Part shown: piece after piece, positions 45,761 through 57,000 of the stretch | Layout: each line of letters starts with the position of its first letter | Position numbering within the stretch: the first letter of the stretch is position 1 | Assembly: GCF_008728515.1 (NCBI RefSeq) | Contig: NC_044981.1 | Location: 115,724,385 to 115,788,384, forward strand | Origin: Papio anubis | Lineage: Eukaryota; Chordata; Mammalia; Primates; Cercopithecidae | Direction of reading: 5' to 3' | DNA: 64,000 nt | Made by a program: the position numbers and the translations under genes | The notes under the pieces: generated by a model | The model's input: the letters and a program-made list of their open reading frames with translations, nothing else | Told to the model about the DNA's origin: nothing | Databases searched by the model: none

Positions 45761-46429
45761 GAACCTGAGGGGTGAGAGAGGAGGCTGGAGGGTGGGACGG
45801 ACCCAAGGCATGAATGGGCAAGCCATGTTAAGGAGGGTGGACAACAAAAAACCAGAAGGGCTGTGAGCAGCACAGCAGCAGGGACACACTTGAATTTTGG
45901 GAGGATCTATTGGGCTGAGCGGGGACAGGAGAGTCTACCATCCAAAGATGTTGTAAAGAGGATGCTCCCAGTGGGTGGAGGTCTGGTTGGGGTAACCTTC
46001 AAAACTGTGGATTTTAACTACAAATATGCAACTTTGGAGAAAAAATACTGCTCACTTGCTCTTTCAGTTCCTCTTATAATTAACAGAAAGTCAAGATTTA
46101 CATTTTCTTGAGAACATTTCAAAATTCTAATCTGGAGATAGCTCACACAGAAATAAAGTGAATAATAAAAGGGAACACTATTATAAATTATAAACTGGAA
46201 TTTAATTAGCAGGGAAAGCTAAGCATAAAACAATTCAGAATTCATTTTGTGTGAGATAGGCTTTAGTTTCTGAAGCTCTAGAAAATAACCTTACTTATAC
46301 ATGGAGAAAACTTGTAATTGAGACATTGTTACCACCACACCATAATCATCAACAAAAACACAAACTCCAAAACCTCCATGAATGCTGCCAATACGGTATA
46401 ATTTTTTTTCTTTCAAATATATGACAATA
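45761..46429. other. No recognised feature
   Basis: Unassigned DNA between the L3 remnant and an Alu. An 82-codon frame at 45863-46111 shows no domain. Confidence 0.4.
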
Positions 46430-46754
46430 GTCCGGGTGCGGTGGCTCACGCCTGTAATCCCAGCACTTTGGGAGGCCAAGGCGGACGGATCACGAGGTCA
46501 GGAGATCGAGACCATCCTGGCTAACATGGTGAAACCCCGTCTCTACTAAATATACAAAAAATTAGCCAGGCGAGGTGGTGGGCGCCTGTAGTCCTAGCTA
46601 CTTGGGAGGCTGAGGCAGGAGAATCGCTTGAACCTGGGAAGTGGAGCTTGCAGTGAGTTGAGATCGGGCCACCTCACTCCAGCCTGGGTGACAGAATGAG
46701 ACTCCATCTCAAAATAACAAAACAAACAAACAAACAAACAAACATATATATATA
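46430..46754 (+). mobile_element. AluY/AluS with AAAC and TA tail repeat
   Basis: It starts gtccgggtgcggtggctcac, is complete through 'gagactccatctc', and ends in an (AAAC)n then (TA)n tail (46715-46754). The flanks share gacaata (46423-46429 and 46762-46768), consistent with a target duplication. The 'cacgaggtcaggagatcgag' form is AluY-like. Confidence 0.93.
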
Positions 46755-47359
46755 TATAAAAGACAATAAAAATGGAAGAGATCGTGGATTCAGAATAACC
46801 AAGCTTGTGTTTTGGTAAAGGATGGGTCTGTTTATTACTTGCTGTGAGGACGACTAAGTAGCAAATGTAAGTAGGGTCTACACTTCGTTTCTTAACTGGA
46901 GTCAACTTAGTGGCTTGAACTAATTTCATTTTATTTATTAGCTTTATTAGTGCTATCAGTGAATGCCTTCATGTGTGATTTTTTTTCTAAGCTTTTCATT
47001 TTATAGCAAGAACCTGTGGTTAACCCATATTTTTATGTTCCCTTCTTTGTGCACACAAAATAAACTACTGAGCTAACAGACTGGAGATATATGATGGCTA
47101 GATTACCAGAAGCCCTAATTGAATAGAGGCATGGCTAAACATGGGTACTTTTCCACCAGTTTGAGTATATTTCAAATTTTGATTCTGCTATTTACAAAGC
47201 GATATGTTGTGGTGTGAATTACAAGTCTTTCTGTGTGACTTTCTTTCCGGTGAACTACCTCATAGAATTGTTGAAAGGGTAAATTAAGTTGAAATTAGTA
47301 GTCTTACACTGCCCCTGGTGTCTGGTAGATAGTCAAATTATGTTAGCTGTTCCTCTTAG
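46755..47359. other. Mostly unassigned; weak MIR-like signal 47180-47345
   Basis: A possible MIR relic is suggested by 'gattctgctatttacaaagc' and 'cctcatagaattgttgaaag'. It is too diverged to delimit. The rest is unassigned. Confidence 0.35.
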
Positions 47360-47490
47360 TCCGGGCTCTGGCTCTACTAGTTATTATGCAGATGAAGATT
47401 GTCAACTTCCTTGGGATTCAATTTCTTCCTTTCTAAAATGAAGACATTAGACTAACTATTGGCAAATGATCCTTCCAGGTCTCCTTAGTC
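47360..47490 (+). mobile_element. MIR fragment
   Basis: 'gggctctggctctactagtt', 'gtcaacttccttgggattca', 'cttcctttctaaaatgaaga' and 'aaatgatccttccaggtct' match the MIR core and 3' part. Confidence 0.7.
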
Positions 47491-47574
47491 AATATAGTCA
47501 TTATTCCTTTTAGTATCTTCATCTGTTAGTTATATGTTGACTGTCCATAGTGCATAAGGAATTATGCCTTGGAT

Positions 47575-47985
47575 TAATAGTTTAAATAGGTATTTTATTG
47601 ACCTTCAAGAGTTTACAAAGTATCAAGGAGATAAGAGAGAAATATAACCCGGATATAGGCTCGATGGGACAATTTTTGTGCATTCTACTCTGTGTATAAG
47701 GTTTAGAGTGGGCAAGAGAGCAGGAAATAAAGGAGAGGGGCACTGGGGCAGAGGTAATACAGAGAAAAGGCATGAAGGTAGGAAAGAACAACATTTGTTT
47801 AGGAATGGGGCATATATCAGTTTAAGATGGTGGAGGGTTCCTACAGTAGGAATAGAAGACCTGGTTGGAAAGGGAAGTTGGGCTACGTTAGAGGGCATAC
47901 TGAATGCCTGCCAGAGAAGTGTGGATCATTCCCTAAATAAAAGGAAGCTGCTGATGATTTCAGAGCAGTGTCATACTCCTGGTAT
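47575..47985 (-). mobile_element. L2 fragment, antisense
   Basis: 'tttattgaccttcaagagtt', 'aggaatggggcatatatcag', 'gcatactgaatgcctgccag', 'tcattccctaaataaaagga' and 'gatgatttcagagcagtgtc' are degraded antisense L2 blocks in order. The 114-codon plus-strand frame and the minus-strand frames over it are incidental. Confidence 0.5.
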
Positions 47986-48799
47986 GAGGAGAGGGAAGGG
48001 AGTGCTGGATAAAGGAGAGTGAGAAGATCCTAGATAACAGTTAACCACAATTCACCCTTGACCTAGGGATTGTCATCCTTCCTGAGAACTTCCTTGGTAT
48101 TCACCAACTCCTTGGATCTCTACTCAATACGGTTCCTGTGCACACCCTGTCTCCTACCCTCTGATGTTACAGCTGAGTAGGTCCTTTCCAAGAACATTCT
48201 ACCATTCTATTTCCTTTAATGATGCTAGAAAGAATTGGGAAGACTGACTGCCTGTAACTTCGTTGCTGCAGCTCTCTCTCCTTTGGTCACATACATTAGG
48301 GAAACTTCACCTCTCTAAGACTTGTTCCTTATCCAACCACCTACATTTACGCTTAGGTGCTAATATGAATCCATCTGGACTCTTTTTCCTACCTGGGGCT
48401 TTTGCTTTAAACCTTTTCTGTTCTTCTGTCCTGGAGTACTCTACTGGGCAATGTAGGAACCCCAAGATCCTGTCTCCTTTCCTTTAAAGCCTTATTATGT
48501 ATAGCCCAGTCTTGAGTATCCCTCTTTGCTTTGTCCTCTCTGGTCTTCCTGACCCTAGTCAGATCTCCAGAGCTGAAGACATATGGTAACAAAAGGAACA
48601 CCTTGCTCCAAGGCAAAGAGCATGCAGGGGAAGGAACAAAGCTTTGCTAATTCTCCCAATTCTTCCTCCTCTAAGTTTCCACTAGCTAGCCTTAAACAAG
48701 GGTTTGCTGGGGCATTGCTGAAGGAGGCTTTTGTAGATCCTTGATGGAACTCTCCTATCTGTATTTCCTAAGGTGGTTAGGGTGAAAAAGGCAGGGTGA
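47986..48799. other. No recognised feature
   Basis: About 800 bases with nothing recognised. Frames of 69-74 codons at 48263-48616 have no domain. Confidence 0.45.
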
Positions 48800-49015
48800 A
48801 TGGAGCAAATGATACTCTAGAAAGAGCATGAACTTCAGAATCATACCTGTCTGGATTCAGATTCTAGGTCTTCCACTTACTGGTGGCAGATCCTTCTCTA
48901 GACTTCTGTTTTCTCAATTGTAAGTGGGCATAACATCAGGTAGATTTGTTTTGAAAATACAATTAAAAGATATAAGCAAAAAAAACTACCACATAGGAAC
49001 TCATTAAATGCTATG
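48800..49015 (+). mobile_element. MIR SINE
   Basis: 'aaagagcatgaacttcagaa', 'tgtctggattcagattctag', 'gtcttccacttactggtggc', 'cttctgttttctcaattgta' and 'ggaactcattaaatgctatg' follow MIR in order. Confidence 0.8.
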
Positions 49016-49234
49016 TCTCCCAGCACCTCCTGTAGCGAGACTCTTCTCTCCCGTTTTTGATGACATTTAGTGCCTTCTGGTTGACTTGTTATCTACTCAA
49101 ACTTGTCACAGAAAAGAATCTGTTATCAGTTATTTTGACGATTCCATTATGCTACCTCATTTTGAAATATATTATCTTTAGTAGTAAAATAAAATGTTTT
49201 GCTACTTATTTAAAATACTTCAATCATTTTGTCA
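49016..49234. other. Short unassigned gap
   Basis: Nothing recognised. Confidence 0.4.
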
Positions 49235-49520
49235 TTTGAACGCTCCAGAAATCAAAACATTGCAATAGCCACCTACTGTAACCCCTTTTCTGCCTGACAA
49301 TCTTTTGTCCATTCCTTAGGAGCCACCTCCTCAGATATGTCTCTTCTGACCTTTCTCCCTACCCTGGTGAAGTCGATCAGGGTTTTTCCAGACCTTCTCT
49401 GAACTGTGCACACATCTTTATGAGAACACATGCTTCATTATAGTGTAATGAGGTGATGTGTCTACCTACATCCCCAGAGTGAGAACTCTGTGGGATGTCC
49501 GTTGACCATTGACTTTTTCT
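49235..49520 (+). mobile_element. L2 3' region
   Basis: 'caatagccacctactgtaac', 'taggagccacctcctcagat', 'atgtctcttctgacctttct' and 'cccagagtgagaactctgtg' follow the sense L2 order, in which a treatment of 'cacctcctc...ctgacc' and 'tgagctccttga'-type blocks is usual. Confidence 0.55.
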
Positions 49521-49928
49521 CTTGGACTCATTATTCCCTCTTCCTACTCAGTTTAAGCATTCCGTGTTCTCACAGCATCCCCTTTACTTCCGAGGGCACC
49601 TTTATACCAGCACACATGCAGCCCTAACCTTCTAGAAGGTTTTCTATGCTTTTGATCAATCTACATTCATTCCCTTAAAAATATTTCTATCCCATGACCC
49701 AATTCTAATAGCCAAGCTATGTAACTAGTAACTAGTTAATCCAATGAAACAATTCATGCTAAAATGTTATCAGGCAGTGGTTTGAAGTGTATGTTGTATG
49801 TACTACTGATACATGCTGATATTTGCCTTAAAATGTAACTATTGAAATATATATCAGACATTGCACCTGGCTAACGAATATCTTTTGGAGCAGAAAAATA
49901 TCCTTTCTCTCTTAAAAATCATGATACA
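49521..49928. other. No recognised feature
   Basis: About 400 bases of unassigned AT-rich DNA. Confidence 0.4.
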
Positions 49929-49965
49929 TTATAGGGCTAGCTCTGGAGCCAAATTGCCTCATATA

Positions 49966-50017
49966 ATTACATTGGTGCAAAAGTAATTGTATTTCTTGCC
50001 ATTGAAAGTGATGGCAA
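49966..50017. mobile_element. MADE1, left half
   Basis: 'attggtgcaaaagtaattg' and 'tcttgccattgaaagtgatg' are MADE1 sequence up to the centre of its palindrome, where an Alu has inserted. The first bases are diverged from the consensus ttaggtt. Confidence 0.88.
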
Positions 50018-50302
50018 GGACCGGGAGCAGTGGCTCACGCCTGTAATCCCAGCACTTTGGGAGGCTGAGGCAGGCGGATCACAAGTCAGGAGATCAAGGC
50101 CATCCTGACTAACACAGTGAAACCCCATCTCTACTAAAAATATAAAAAATTAGCCAGATGTGGTGGTGTGTGACTGTAGTCCCAGCTGCTGGGGAGACTG
50201 TGGCAGGAGAATGGCGTGAACCCGGGAGGTGCAGCTTGCAGTGAGCCGAGAATGCACCAATGCACTCCAGTCTGGGCAACAGAGCAAGACTCTGTCTCAA
50301 AG
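50018..50302 (+). mobile_element. Alu (AluS/AluY-like) inserted in MADE1
   Basis: It runs from ggaccgggagcagtggctca to actctgtctcaaag, with almost no poly-A tail. The flanks aaagtgatggcaa (50005-50017) and aaagtaatggcaa (50303-50315) are a 13-base target duplication with one change. Confidence 0.95.
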
Positions 50303-50343
50303 AAAGTAATGGCAAAACCCGCAATTACTTTTGCACCAACCTG
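50303..50343. mobile_element. MADE1, right half
   Basis: 'aaagtaatggcaaaacccgc' and 'aattacttttgcaccaacct' complete the MADE1 palindrome after the Alu and answer the left half. Confidence 0.92.
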
Positions 50344-50759
50344 ATAAATGCCTGTCACTTTCTAGTTATATCAACTTGGGCAAGTTATTTAACTTTTGTG
50401 TCTCTTATATAACACAAGTTTCCTCATAATAATGGATATCCATTATTATGAAGATAATAACAGTAGATGACAACAGAAGGTTGTTGTCAATTATCCTGAG
50501 GATTATCCTGAGGATTAATTGATTTAATACATGTAATGTGGTAAGAAAGGACCCGCCTTGTAATTGGCCCTGTATAATTATAAAGCCTACTCTTTTCCTT
50601 GTACATCAGCCACCTGATGATAGAGTCATAATCTGATATAGTGAGATATTTCACTTAAGAAAATATAAACCAATGTTTTCACATTTGGTGTAAACCCACA
50701 ATTTCATGACCATGTGTGACAGAGAACTTGAAAGGGAATACGTGTTTGTGTGTGTTGCA

Positions 50760-50850
50760 TTTGAAAGAGCACTGAATTAGGAGTTAGATGTTTCATGTTC
50801 ATTCCACCACTTACCAGCTGTGCAAACGTGAGGTCTTGGCATTCTAGCTG
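50760..50850 (+). mobile_element. MIR fragment
   Basis: 'gaaagagcactgaattagga' and 'ccaccacttaccagctgtgc' match MIR up to the core. Confidence 0.75.
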
Positions 50851-50954
50851 ATCTCTAGAAAAATAGCACATTACCTGCCTCCCTAATTCACGGAATGTTA
50901 GAGTCAAATGGGTTAAAAAACAATCCCTTGGTAAATTGTAAGGTGCATGCAAAT

Positions 50955-51050
50955 AGGAGTCCTACCATTAGACTGTGAGCTTTTTCAGCGAAGGGACAGC
51001 TCTTGTTACAGTGTCTGTCAGACAGTAAGTGCTTATTGTGTACAAATGAC
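50955..51050 (+). mobile_element. L2 tail
   Basis: 'attagactgtgagctttttc', 'agcgaagggacagctcttgt' and 'cagacagtaagtgcttattg' are the L2 3' end in order. Confidence 0.8.
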
Positions 51051-52069
51051 TTCCTAAGGAGAGTATTTTTGCATTAAATATTGCTAGTATGATATTTTAA
51101 ACCTTTAAAAACTATTATACAATAAAACAATATTTTATAACTTCACAATCTTATGGAGCTGTAAGACTTGAGAAATGTGAGGGATTTTATGCATTCTTTC
51201 GTTTCCATGAATTTTGAAAATTGTTTTCAAGCCTGTGAAGTGTTTGAAGGGGAGCTTTGACTTACAATATTACGTTAGTAATTTGCTGGAGTTACATGAG
51301 TGCTGGTCCCTGTTCCCCTTGTGGAGGGCTCTGGATCTCACTCACTTCAAACCACTGCAGTGCCCAAGGGAGAGCAAAACTCAGCACATGCTGGTTGAAC
51401 AAATGAATGAAGGGGTGAGTGAATATTTTCTATATTCACCCAAAAGAACAGTATTTAAAGTATTCATAATTTTCCCGCGACACTATTCATATTTTAATGG
51501 TTTTTTGTTTGTTTTGATTTTTTGCTTGGAGTAGAGTAGCATGGAAACAGTGTCTTTCTTTACAATGATTGTCATGAAAATTATCATATATCAATTGCCC
51601 TGTTAACAAATTCACAATGTTAATTTCATTGCTGTGGTTTATTTACTGCTGTGAAATCACAGCATATCATATTCTTGTCTGTCTTAGTCCCCTGACAATG
51701 TTCACTAGAGAAATGTAGAGGATTGGGTGCTACCTCAGACATATGTGCACATAGACCTTAGCTAACTGAGGAGAGAAAAATATGCATTAGTCAAGTTTCA
51801 GTTTGAAAGCAAAAGAATAAAACTATAGATGACATAAAATATATCTGATTTAATCAGCATTGATCATTTTTAAATTTGGTAGATCAGTTCATCTTCCTAA
51901 AGTCAATAGAAAATATAATATATGTACAATGTATATAGATAATTGCTTCCCATTATAAACTTACTTGAACTTAGTGTCGTGTTAAAAATTGTGGCAGAGA
52001 GCTACATGGATCTTACCTAAAAGAGATTTCATGCACAGACATTTGGGACTAAATTTAAGTATCATTTTG
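51051..52069. other. No recognised feature
   Basis: About 1 kb upstream of the provirus with nothing recognised. A 106-codon plus-strand frame (51214-51534) shows no domain. Confidence 0.45.
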
Positions 52070-52073
52070 GATC

Positions 52074-52503
52074 TGATAAAATAAAAACTTTGGCCAAATT
52101 GAATTTAAAAGAGTTTAATTGATTAATGAATGATTCACGAATCAGGCAGCCCCCAGAATTACAGCAGATTCAGATATTCCAGGGATGCCTCGTGGTCAGA
52201 ACAAATTTATGGACAAAAAAAAAAAAAAAAGTGACATACAGGAATCAGAAGTGAGGTACAGAAAGAGCGAGCCTGGTTATAGCTCAGGGATTGCCTTATT
52301 TGAATGCAGTTTGAACATTACACAGTTTATGAGTGGTTGAAGCAGGACCGCTGGGATTGACCAACACTCAGCTATTTTTACAAGTGCATACTACTAAGTT
52401 AGGTTTTTAATTTTGTCTATTAAGCTAGGTTACAGTTCATCCACAATGACTCAACTATAGAAGTACAGAGTCCTTTTCAGACCATATTTAGTTTGCTCTG
52501 ACA
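52074..52503 (-). repeat. 3' LTR of the ERV1 provirus
   Basis: On the plus strand it runs from tgataaaataaaaactttgg to agtttgctctgaca. It matches the other LTR along its whole length ('aatcaggcagcccccagaat', 'tcagaagtgaggtacagaaa', 'ccaacactcagctatttt', 'actcaactatagaagtacag'). It has a run of about 16 A where the partner has a shorter one. The LTR group resembles MER57-type ERV1 LTRs from memory; the name is unverified. Confidence 0.93.
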
Positions 52504-52516
52504 ACTCTCCCCTTTT
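52504..52516 (-). other. Polypurine tract of the provirus
   Basis: The minus strand reads aaaaggggagagt directly next to the 3' LTR. A purine tract at this place primes plus-strand DNA synthesis in retroviruses. Confidence 0.85.
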
Positions 52517-53096
52517 GGTAATTTTCTCAATATTGAGAGATTGACCAAAACTTTAGATATTGATGTTACTATCACTATCGTAAATGTACTTATATGGTTT
52601 TGAAACCCACTGGGAAACAGTGAAACAGTGAGTTTTACAAGGAGGGAATAAGGACTGAATAGAGGGTACCTCCTTATGCTGGAACATTCTGTTAACAGGA
52701 GAAAAACAAAACCTGGTCTGTTCATGCTAGCATCTATGTGTTTTCCTAAAGGTTTAGCTTGACTATGTCGCATTTAGCATGAGTGACTCTATTTTAGTTT
52801 GGTTTGTTGGGGCCTAATGCATTAGCTCAGTGCAAAATAATGGCCTCCCATAATTTTGTTTAAAAAAAATCCCATTTTTTGGCCAGGTTCTCACTTAGGT
52901 GAGAGTATGACTAAAACTTATGATGTCAGTGCCACTCTCAGTTACGATCATCTTGGGTTTCCAGTCTCAGCATGTCATTCATGGGCTACAGTGTCCTCAT
53001 GGTCCGCATTTCTTTCAGCTTTTGTCATTCCTGTTGAAGAGAGACCATTTGACATTCTAGAGATGGCTGCATGCAAACATTTAAAAACTTTGAGAA

Positions 53097-53130
53097 GGCT
53101 TTATTCTCAGGGAGGCTTTATTCTCAGGGA
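53097..53130. repeat. Perfect 17-bp tandem duplication
   Basis: The unit ggctttattctcaggga occurs twice in direct succession inside the provirus. Confidence 0.95.
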
Positions 53131-54190
53131 GGCTATTATTATGACTATTGGGAGGATAATACCAAGAGTTTGGAATATGCTCCATACCCAGGGTCCCCAT
53201 AATCCCAACCATCAAAAATTAAGTAGATAAAAGAATAAGCTAGATGAAGAGTCTACTCGCTTGACTAAGTGTCTTTTCATTAATCCTCTATAACTGAATT
53301 TTTATAATCTACATTTGATGTATTTCTCCACAGGCCACAAGTGTCAGCAGTTGCACAAGTAATTTTATCTTTAGTGAATTCTATTTTTTAGCATAACTTT
53401 TACAAGAGAATTTAAAGTCTGTTGTGTAACAATATCCTTGAAAGTAGAATTTGCTGTAGAGCCTATTATGATAGAGACATTTCTAATTATTGCCTCTTTT
53501 ATTGTAAAACATGGAAAAATGATGTGCTTCTAGGAGAGTGAAGGCCTCCTGGCAATGTTGTCTTTAATCCATGATGTGGTTAAGAGGAGTTTTGACTGAG
53601 TCTGAGGGAATATATGTACCACTAAAGTTTCTCACCTATGTTGGGCCTTCATCTTTTATCTATTAAAGGTTATTCATGTATAAGGCTGGCTGCAAAATCC
53701 TTCACAAATAAAAGGATACCTTATAAGTGCACATAATAGATCCCCTTTTCATTTGTATTGTTCATAGAGGCATAAACAAGGAAAAATATTCAAAGATAAG
53801 AATCTCGTGATAGTAGAAGTCTTGTTCCGTGATCTTGGGAAAAGCTATTCACATCAAGGACGCCATCTTCTTCTGGGGAGAAACTTTCCTTGTTAGTTTT
53901 ACCTGAAGGGTTCCAATGGGTATACAGTTCCAGGAGTGTGGAGGGACCCTTCTCCATTGTGAGATTATGAACCCAAGGTTCCAGGCTTCAAAATTTGCTG
54001 TAGTGTGGATGGCAAAGACAGTCTTTCTCTGATGTTCTCAGAAGATCCAATCTTCAGGTTTTAGATTGTGAAGGGATTGTCCTCAATGAACCATAAAAAG
54101 CTTTCTTTACCTGGTGGAAATACACTGTAGCACAATAATCTACTGTTATAAGATCAGCCCTCTTACATGGGAAAGCTTTTATACAACCAG

Positions 54191-54430
54191 AATCCCAGCA
54201 CTTTGGGAGGCTGAGGTGGGTGGAGCACTTGAGGGTCAGGAGTTTGAAACCAGCCTAGCCAACATGGTGAAACCCCCTCTCTACCAAAAATACAAAAAAT
54301 TAGCTAGGAGTGGCATGTGCCTGTAATCCCACCTACTTAGGAGGCTGAGGCAGGAGAATTGCTAGAACCCAATGAGCTGCACTTCAGCCTAGGCAACAGA
54401 GCAAGACTCTGTCAGATAAAAAAAAAAAAA
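54191..54430 (+). mobile_element. Alu, 5' truncated with internal deletion
   Basis: It starts inside the left arm (aatcccagcactttgggagg). It passes through 'accagcctagccaacatggt' and 'aggctgaggcaggagaattg', lacks most of the following right-arm segment, and ends with 'aacagagcaagactctgtca' and a 12-base A run. It lies antisense to the provirus and is younger than it. Confidence 0.92.
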
Positions 54431-54917
54431 GCATCGAACGTGACAGTTGAGTGAAATCCCTTTATAAATGTTTAAATGGCCCATCAGGCAGCCAAATATA
54501 CCTGATGCTTTGATTGTCTTCCCAGGAATATGGTACCAAACATTGGTTTTAAACTATTTCCACAATTTATAAGTCACCACATCAATATGTTCAATTTGTA
54601 TTATTTTATCTTTCTTTTTCCATGATGAATTAAGGAATGCAGAACAAAAGCTTACAGACTCAGGAAGGACAAGGCGGCTAGCCTGATTCTTCATGAATCC
54701 ATGCTTAGAATTGGACTTATGTCCTCTTGAATACCAGCTGTTTCTCCAATTTACATGCATAGCACTGATAACTAATAGGTTATCATAGGTAATCTGACTT
54801 AGACCATGGAGTTCATTCAAACTGTATATTTAAACAATTTTAGTGCTGGCTGATTTAGAGTGACAATCTAGAGCTTGATTTTGAAAGGTTTGTTAAATAT
54901 TAATGGTTTAAAACATT

Positions 54918-54974
54918 GGATATTACAAAATAGTATCTTAGGTTACCATAGGATATTACAAAATAGTATCTTAG
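54918..54974. repeat. 24-bp direct duplication, period 33
   Basis: The unit ggatattacaaaatagtatc plus ttag occurs at 54918-54941 and 54951-54974 without difference. Confidence 0.95.
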
Positions 54975-56757
54975 CCAAAATGATAACTCAAAAATTTTTA
55001 AAGTAAAAAACATTATTCTGATAGAGAGGAGACTCAGGTTTCCAAACAAGACCCAATGAAAATAGCATGAGGGCCAACTGACTCTGTCTCGTTTCTTTCC
55101 TTTCCTCCCCTTTTTCTTTTTTAGTTTACTGAAAAGGTAAACAAAAACCTTTCATTATCTTTATCTTTTAATAGTACATAAAAATTATTTTTAAAAGAGA
55201 AAACCAAATTTTATGTTTCCATTAGTATTTTTTAATGTTAAAGCTAGTTTTAAATAACATTTTACAAATCTATTCAGTTTTAATTAGTTTGACCATAGCT
55301 AAGATTTCTATAAACCTTTTATAACCCTTTACAATTTTTTTCTCAGAGAATAACGTTCTAAGAAAACTCTCTTATGCTGTTATTCCAATATCCAATTTAT
55401 GGAAAAAACTGAATAATGCCATTTTATTTAGCCAATATGTTCATTCATAGAATCTCTTACAATTAATTTTTATAAACCTTCCACAACATGTTCAAACCTT
55501 TAGTTTTATTTAATTTAAAAGAATCCTTTAACCCTTTAACCTAGGCAAACATTTATATTCCCATACCTTCTTAAAATCTCTTACAAAAAACACATTTCAT
55601 TCTCCTTACATACCTTGTATATAAACCTGTTTTTTCAGTAGTCTCAATTACATATTACAATATTAACTCTTAGTGACTTTTACTTTTGGTGAACACCTTT
55701 GTAAGTAAGAGATTTTAATTATGTACCAGGTGTGGAGCCTAGGACCCAGAGAGAAATGCAAATAACGTCTGACTCTTTCTAGCATCCAACTCCACGTGTC
55801 CCAGACTTACCTAGCTGTAAAGTAGGCAAGGCTGTACAGTTAAGAGTCATAGTGGCATTTTCATTTAGGAGGCCTATCACCGTTAAATTGTATAACATTT
55901 CTGGCATAAATTCCTTTTCATAAATTATTTCATGACTTACACTGACTGTTTGCAACATGTTTAGACTTTTTGACTTGCCCTAAACATCCCTCTTTTTAAA
56001 CAACCAGTCATTTTACTTTAGGACAAGAATTTACCATACAACACTCTTTCTTATATAAAATCTCTTTTCTTTATAACCTTCTTTTCAAAGCCAGGGGACA
56101 TGGCTAATTCCATATATCCCCAGGCCTTATTTATAATTTAATGTCTCCAAAATAAATTGAACAATTTTCAAAAGTCAAAGCAGTTTATGACCTTAAAGCA
56201 TTTAGCAAACCTAACATTTGACCTGCATAATTTAGACAAAATGTCTTTATTTTATCAATAATCTTTGAAGCTGTTTTTATTTCCTAAAGATTACTAAAGT
56301 TACATGAACTAAAAGGCATTACAGTTTTTTTTGCCTTCAAAATATTTAAGTGCTTATTTGTGTTTAAGCAAATTAATTAGAGCTCTTTTATATAAACACT
56401 ATATACAATGCATTTATAATTATGCAGCTTGATAGAAGATTACTACAATAGATGCATGATTTTTTCACTCGCAAGTTTTTAAGTTTCTTACTTGGTTATT
56501 GGCTTTACAGTGGAATCCTTGGAAGAATGGAGCCAGGAAAGGGGTTTCTGGTGCCTCTCATTTTTCCCAAGGAGTCCAGGTTGTTAGAACTTGAACATTC
56601 ACTTTTAATTAAGCCGACTTTTAACTATAGCACTCTTTAATAGAATCCTTTTAAAATTTCCTATTGCCCGATTTTAGCCAGGTCAAATGGCTGAAATTTC
56701 CAGCTTTTAAAGTTTACCAAAGGTAACCTCCCAGGTACTCAGAGAGAAAAATGTAAG

Positions 56758-56948
56758 ATAGTCCATGGAGGAGAAGACACTAAATAAGTTCATGTAGATA
56801 TTAAGCCAGAAAGGACTTATTTCCTAAGCAGGAAATCGAACCTGGAAGAAAAACTTAAGGTAGTTCATGGAGAAGAAGACACTAAATAAGTTCATGCAGT
56901 TATTAAACCAGAAAGGACTTATTTCCTAAACAGGGGATTGAACCTGGA
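56758..56948. repeat. Tandem duplication of about 101 bp in the provirus
   Basis: A unit starting tagtccatggaggagaagac (first copy) or tagttcatggagaagaagac (second copy) and ending in gaacctgga occurs twice with scattered changes. Each copy carries, on the minus strand, a B-box-like motif (ggttcgattt in the first, ggttcaatcc in the second). Confidence 0.88.
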
Positions 56949-57000
56949 TCGCTAGAATGAAAGGTCAAAACCTTAGCTATTGAGCAACAGCATAAGGCAG
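56925..57000 (-). other. tRNA-like segment with A-box and B-box motifs
   Basis: Read on the minus strand, the segment has ttgctcaatagctaagg (A-box-like) followed after a plausible spacing by 'attctagcgatccaggttca' and 'atccc' (T-arm and B-box-like). The stretch 'ctagcgatccaggttcaa' resembles the 3' half of tRNA-Gln. The stems no longer pair well: only part of the T stem and anticodon stem match. It is not a functional tRNA. It is either a tRNA relic captured by the provirus or chance similarity. Confidence 0.35.

Larger units (their letters stand above)
49929..50545 (+). mobile_element. MIR SINE split by a MADE1, itself split by an Alu
   Basis: The MIR left part ends near 49965 (tagctctggagccaaattgc). 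The MIR text resumes at about 50344 (gcctgtcactttctagttat, then cttgggcaagttatttaact). The gap is filled by a MADE1 whose two halves lie on either side of a complete Alu. The nesting gives the order of insertion: MIR, then MADE1, then Alu. Confidence 0.85.

Noticed and set aside
47678..48022. 114-codon plus-strand open frame
   Set aside because: It overlies an antisense L2 remnant and shows no domain.
52856..53230. 124-codon plus-strand open frame
   Set aside because: It is antisense to the ERV1 provirus and includes a tandem duplication. It shows no domain.
56925..57000. Functional tRNA gene
   Set aside because: Only the A- and B-box-like motifs and part of one arm are kept. The acceptor, anticodon and T stems do not pair properly.
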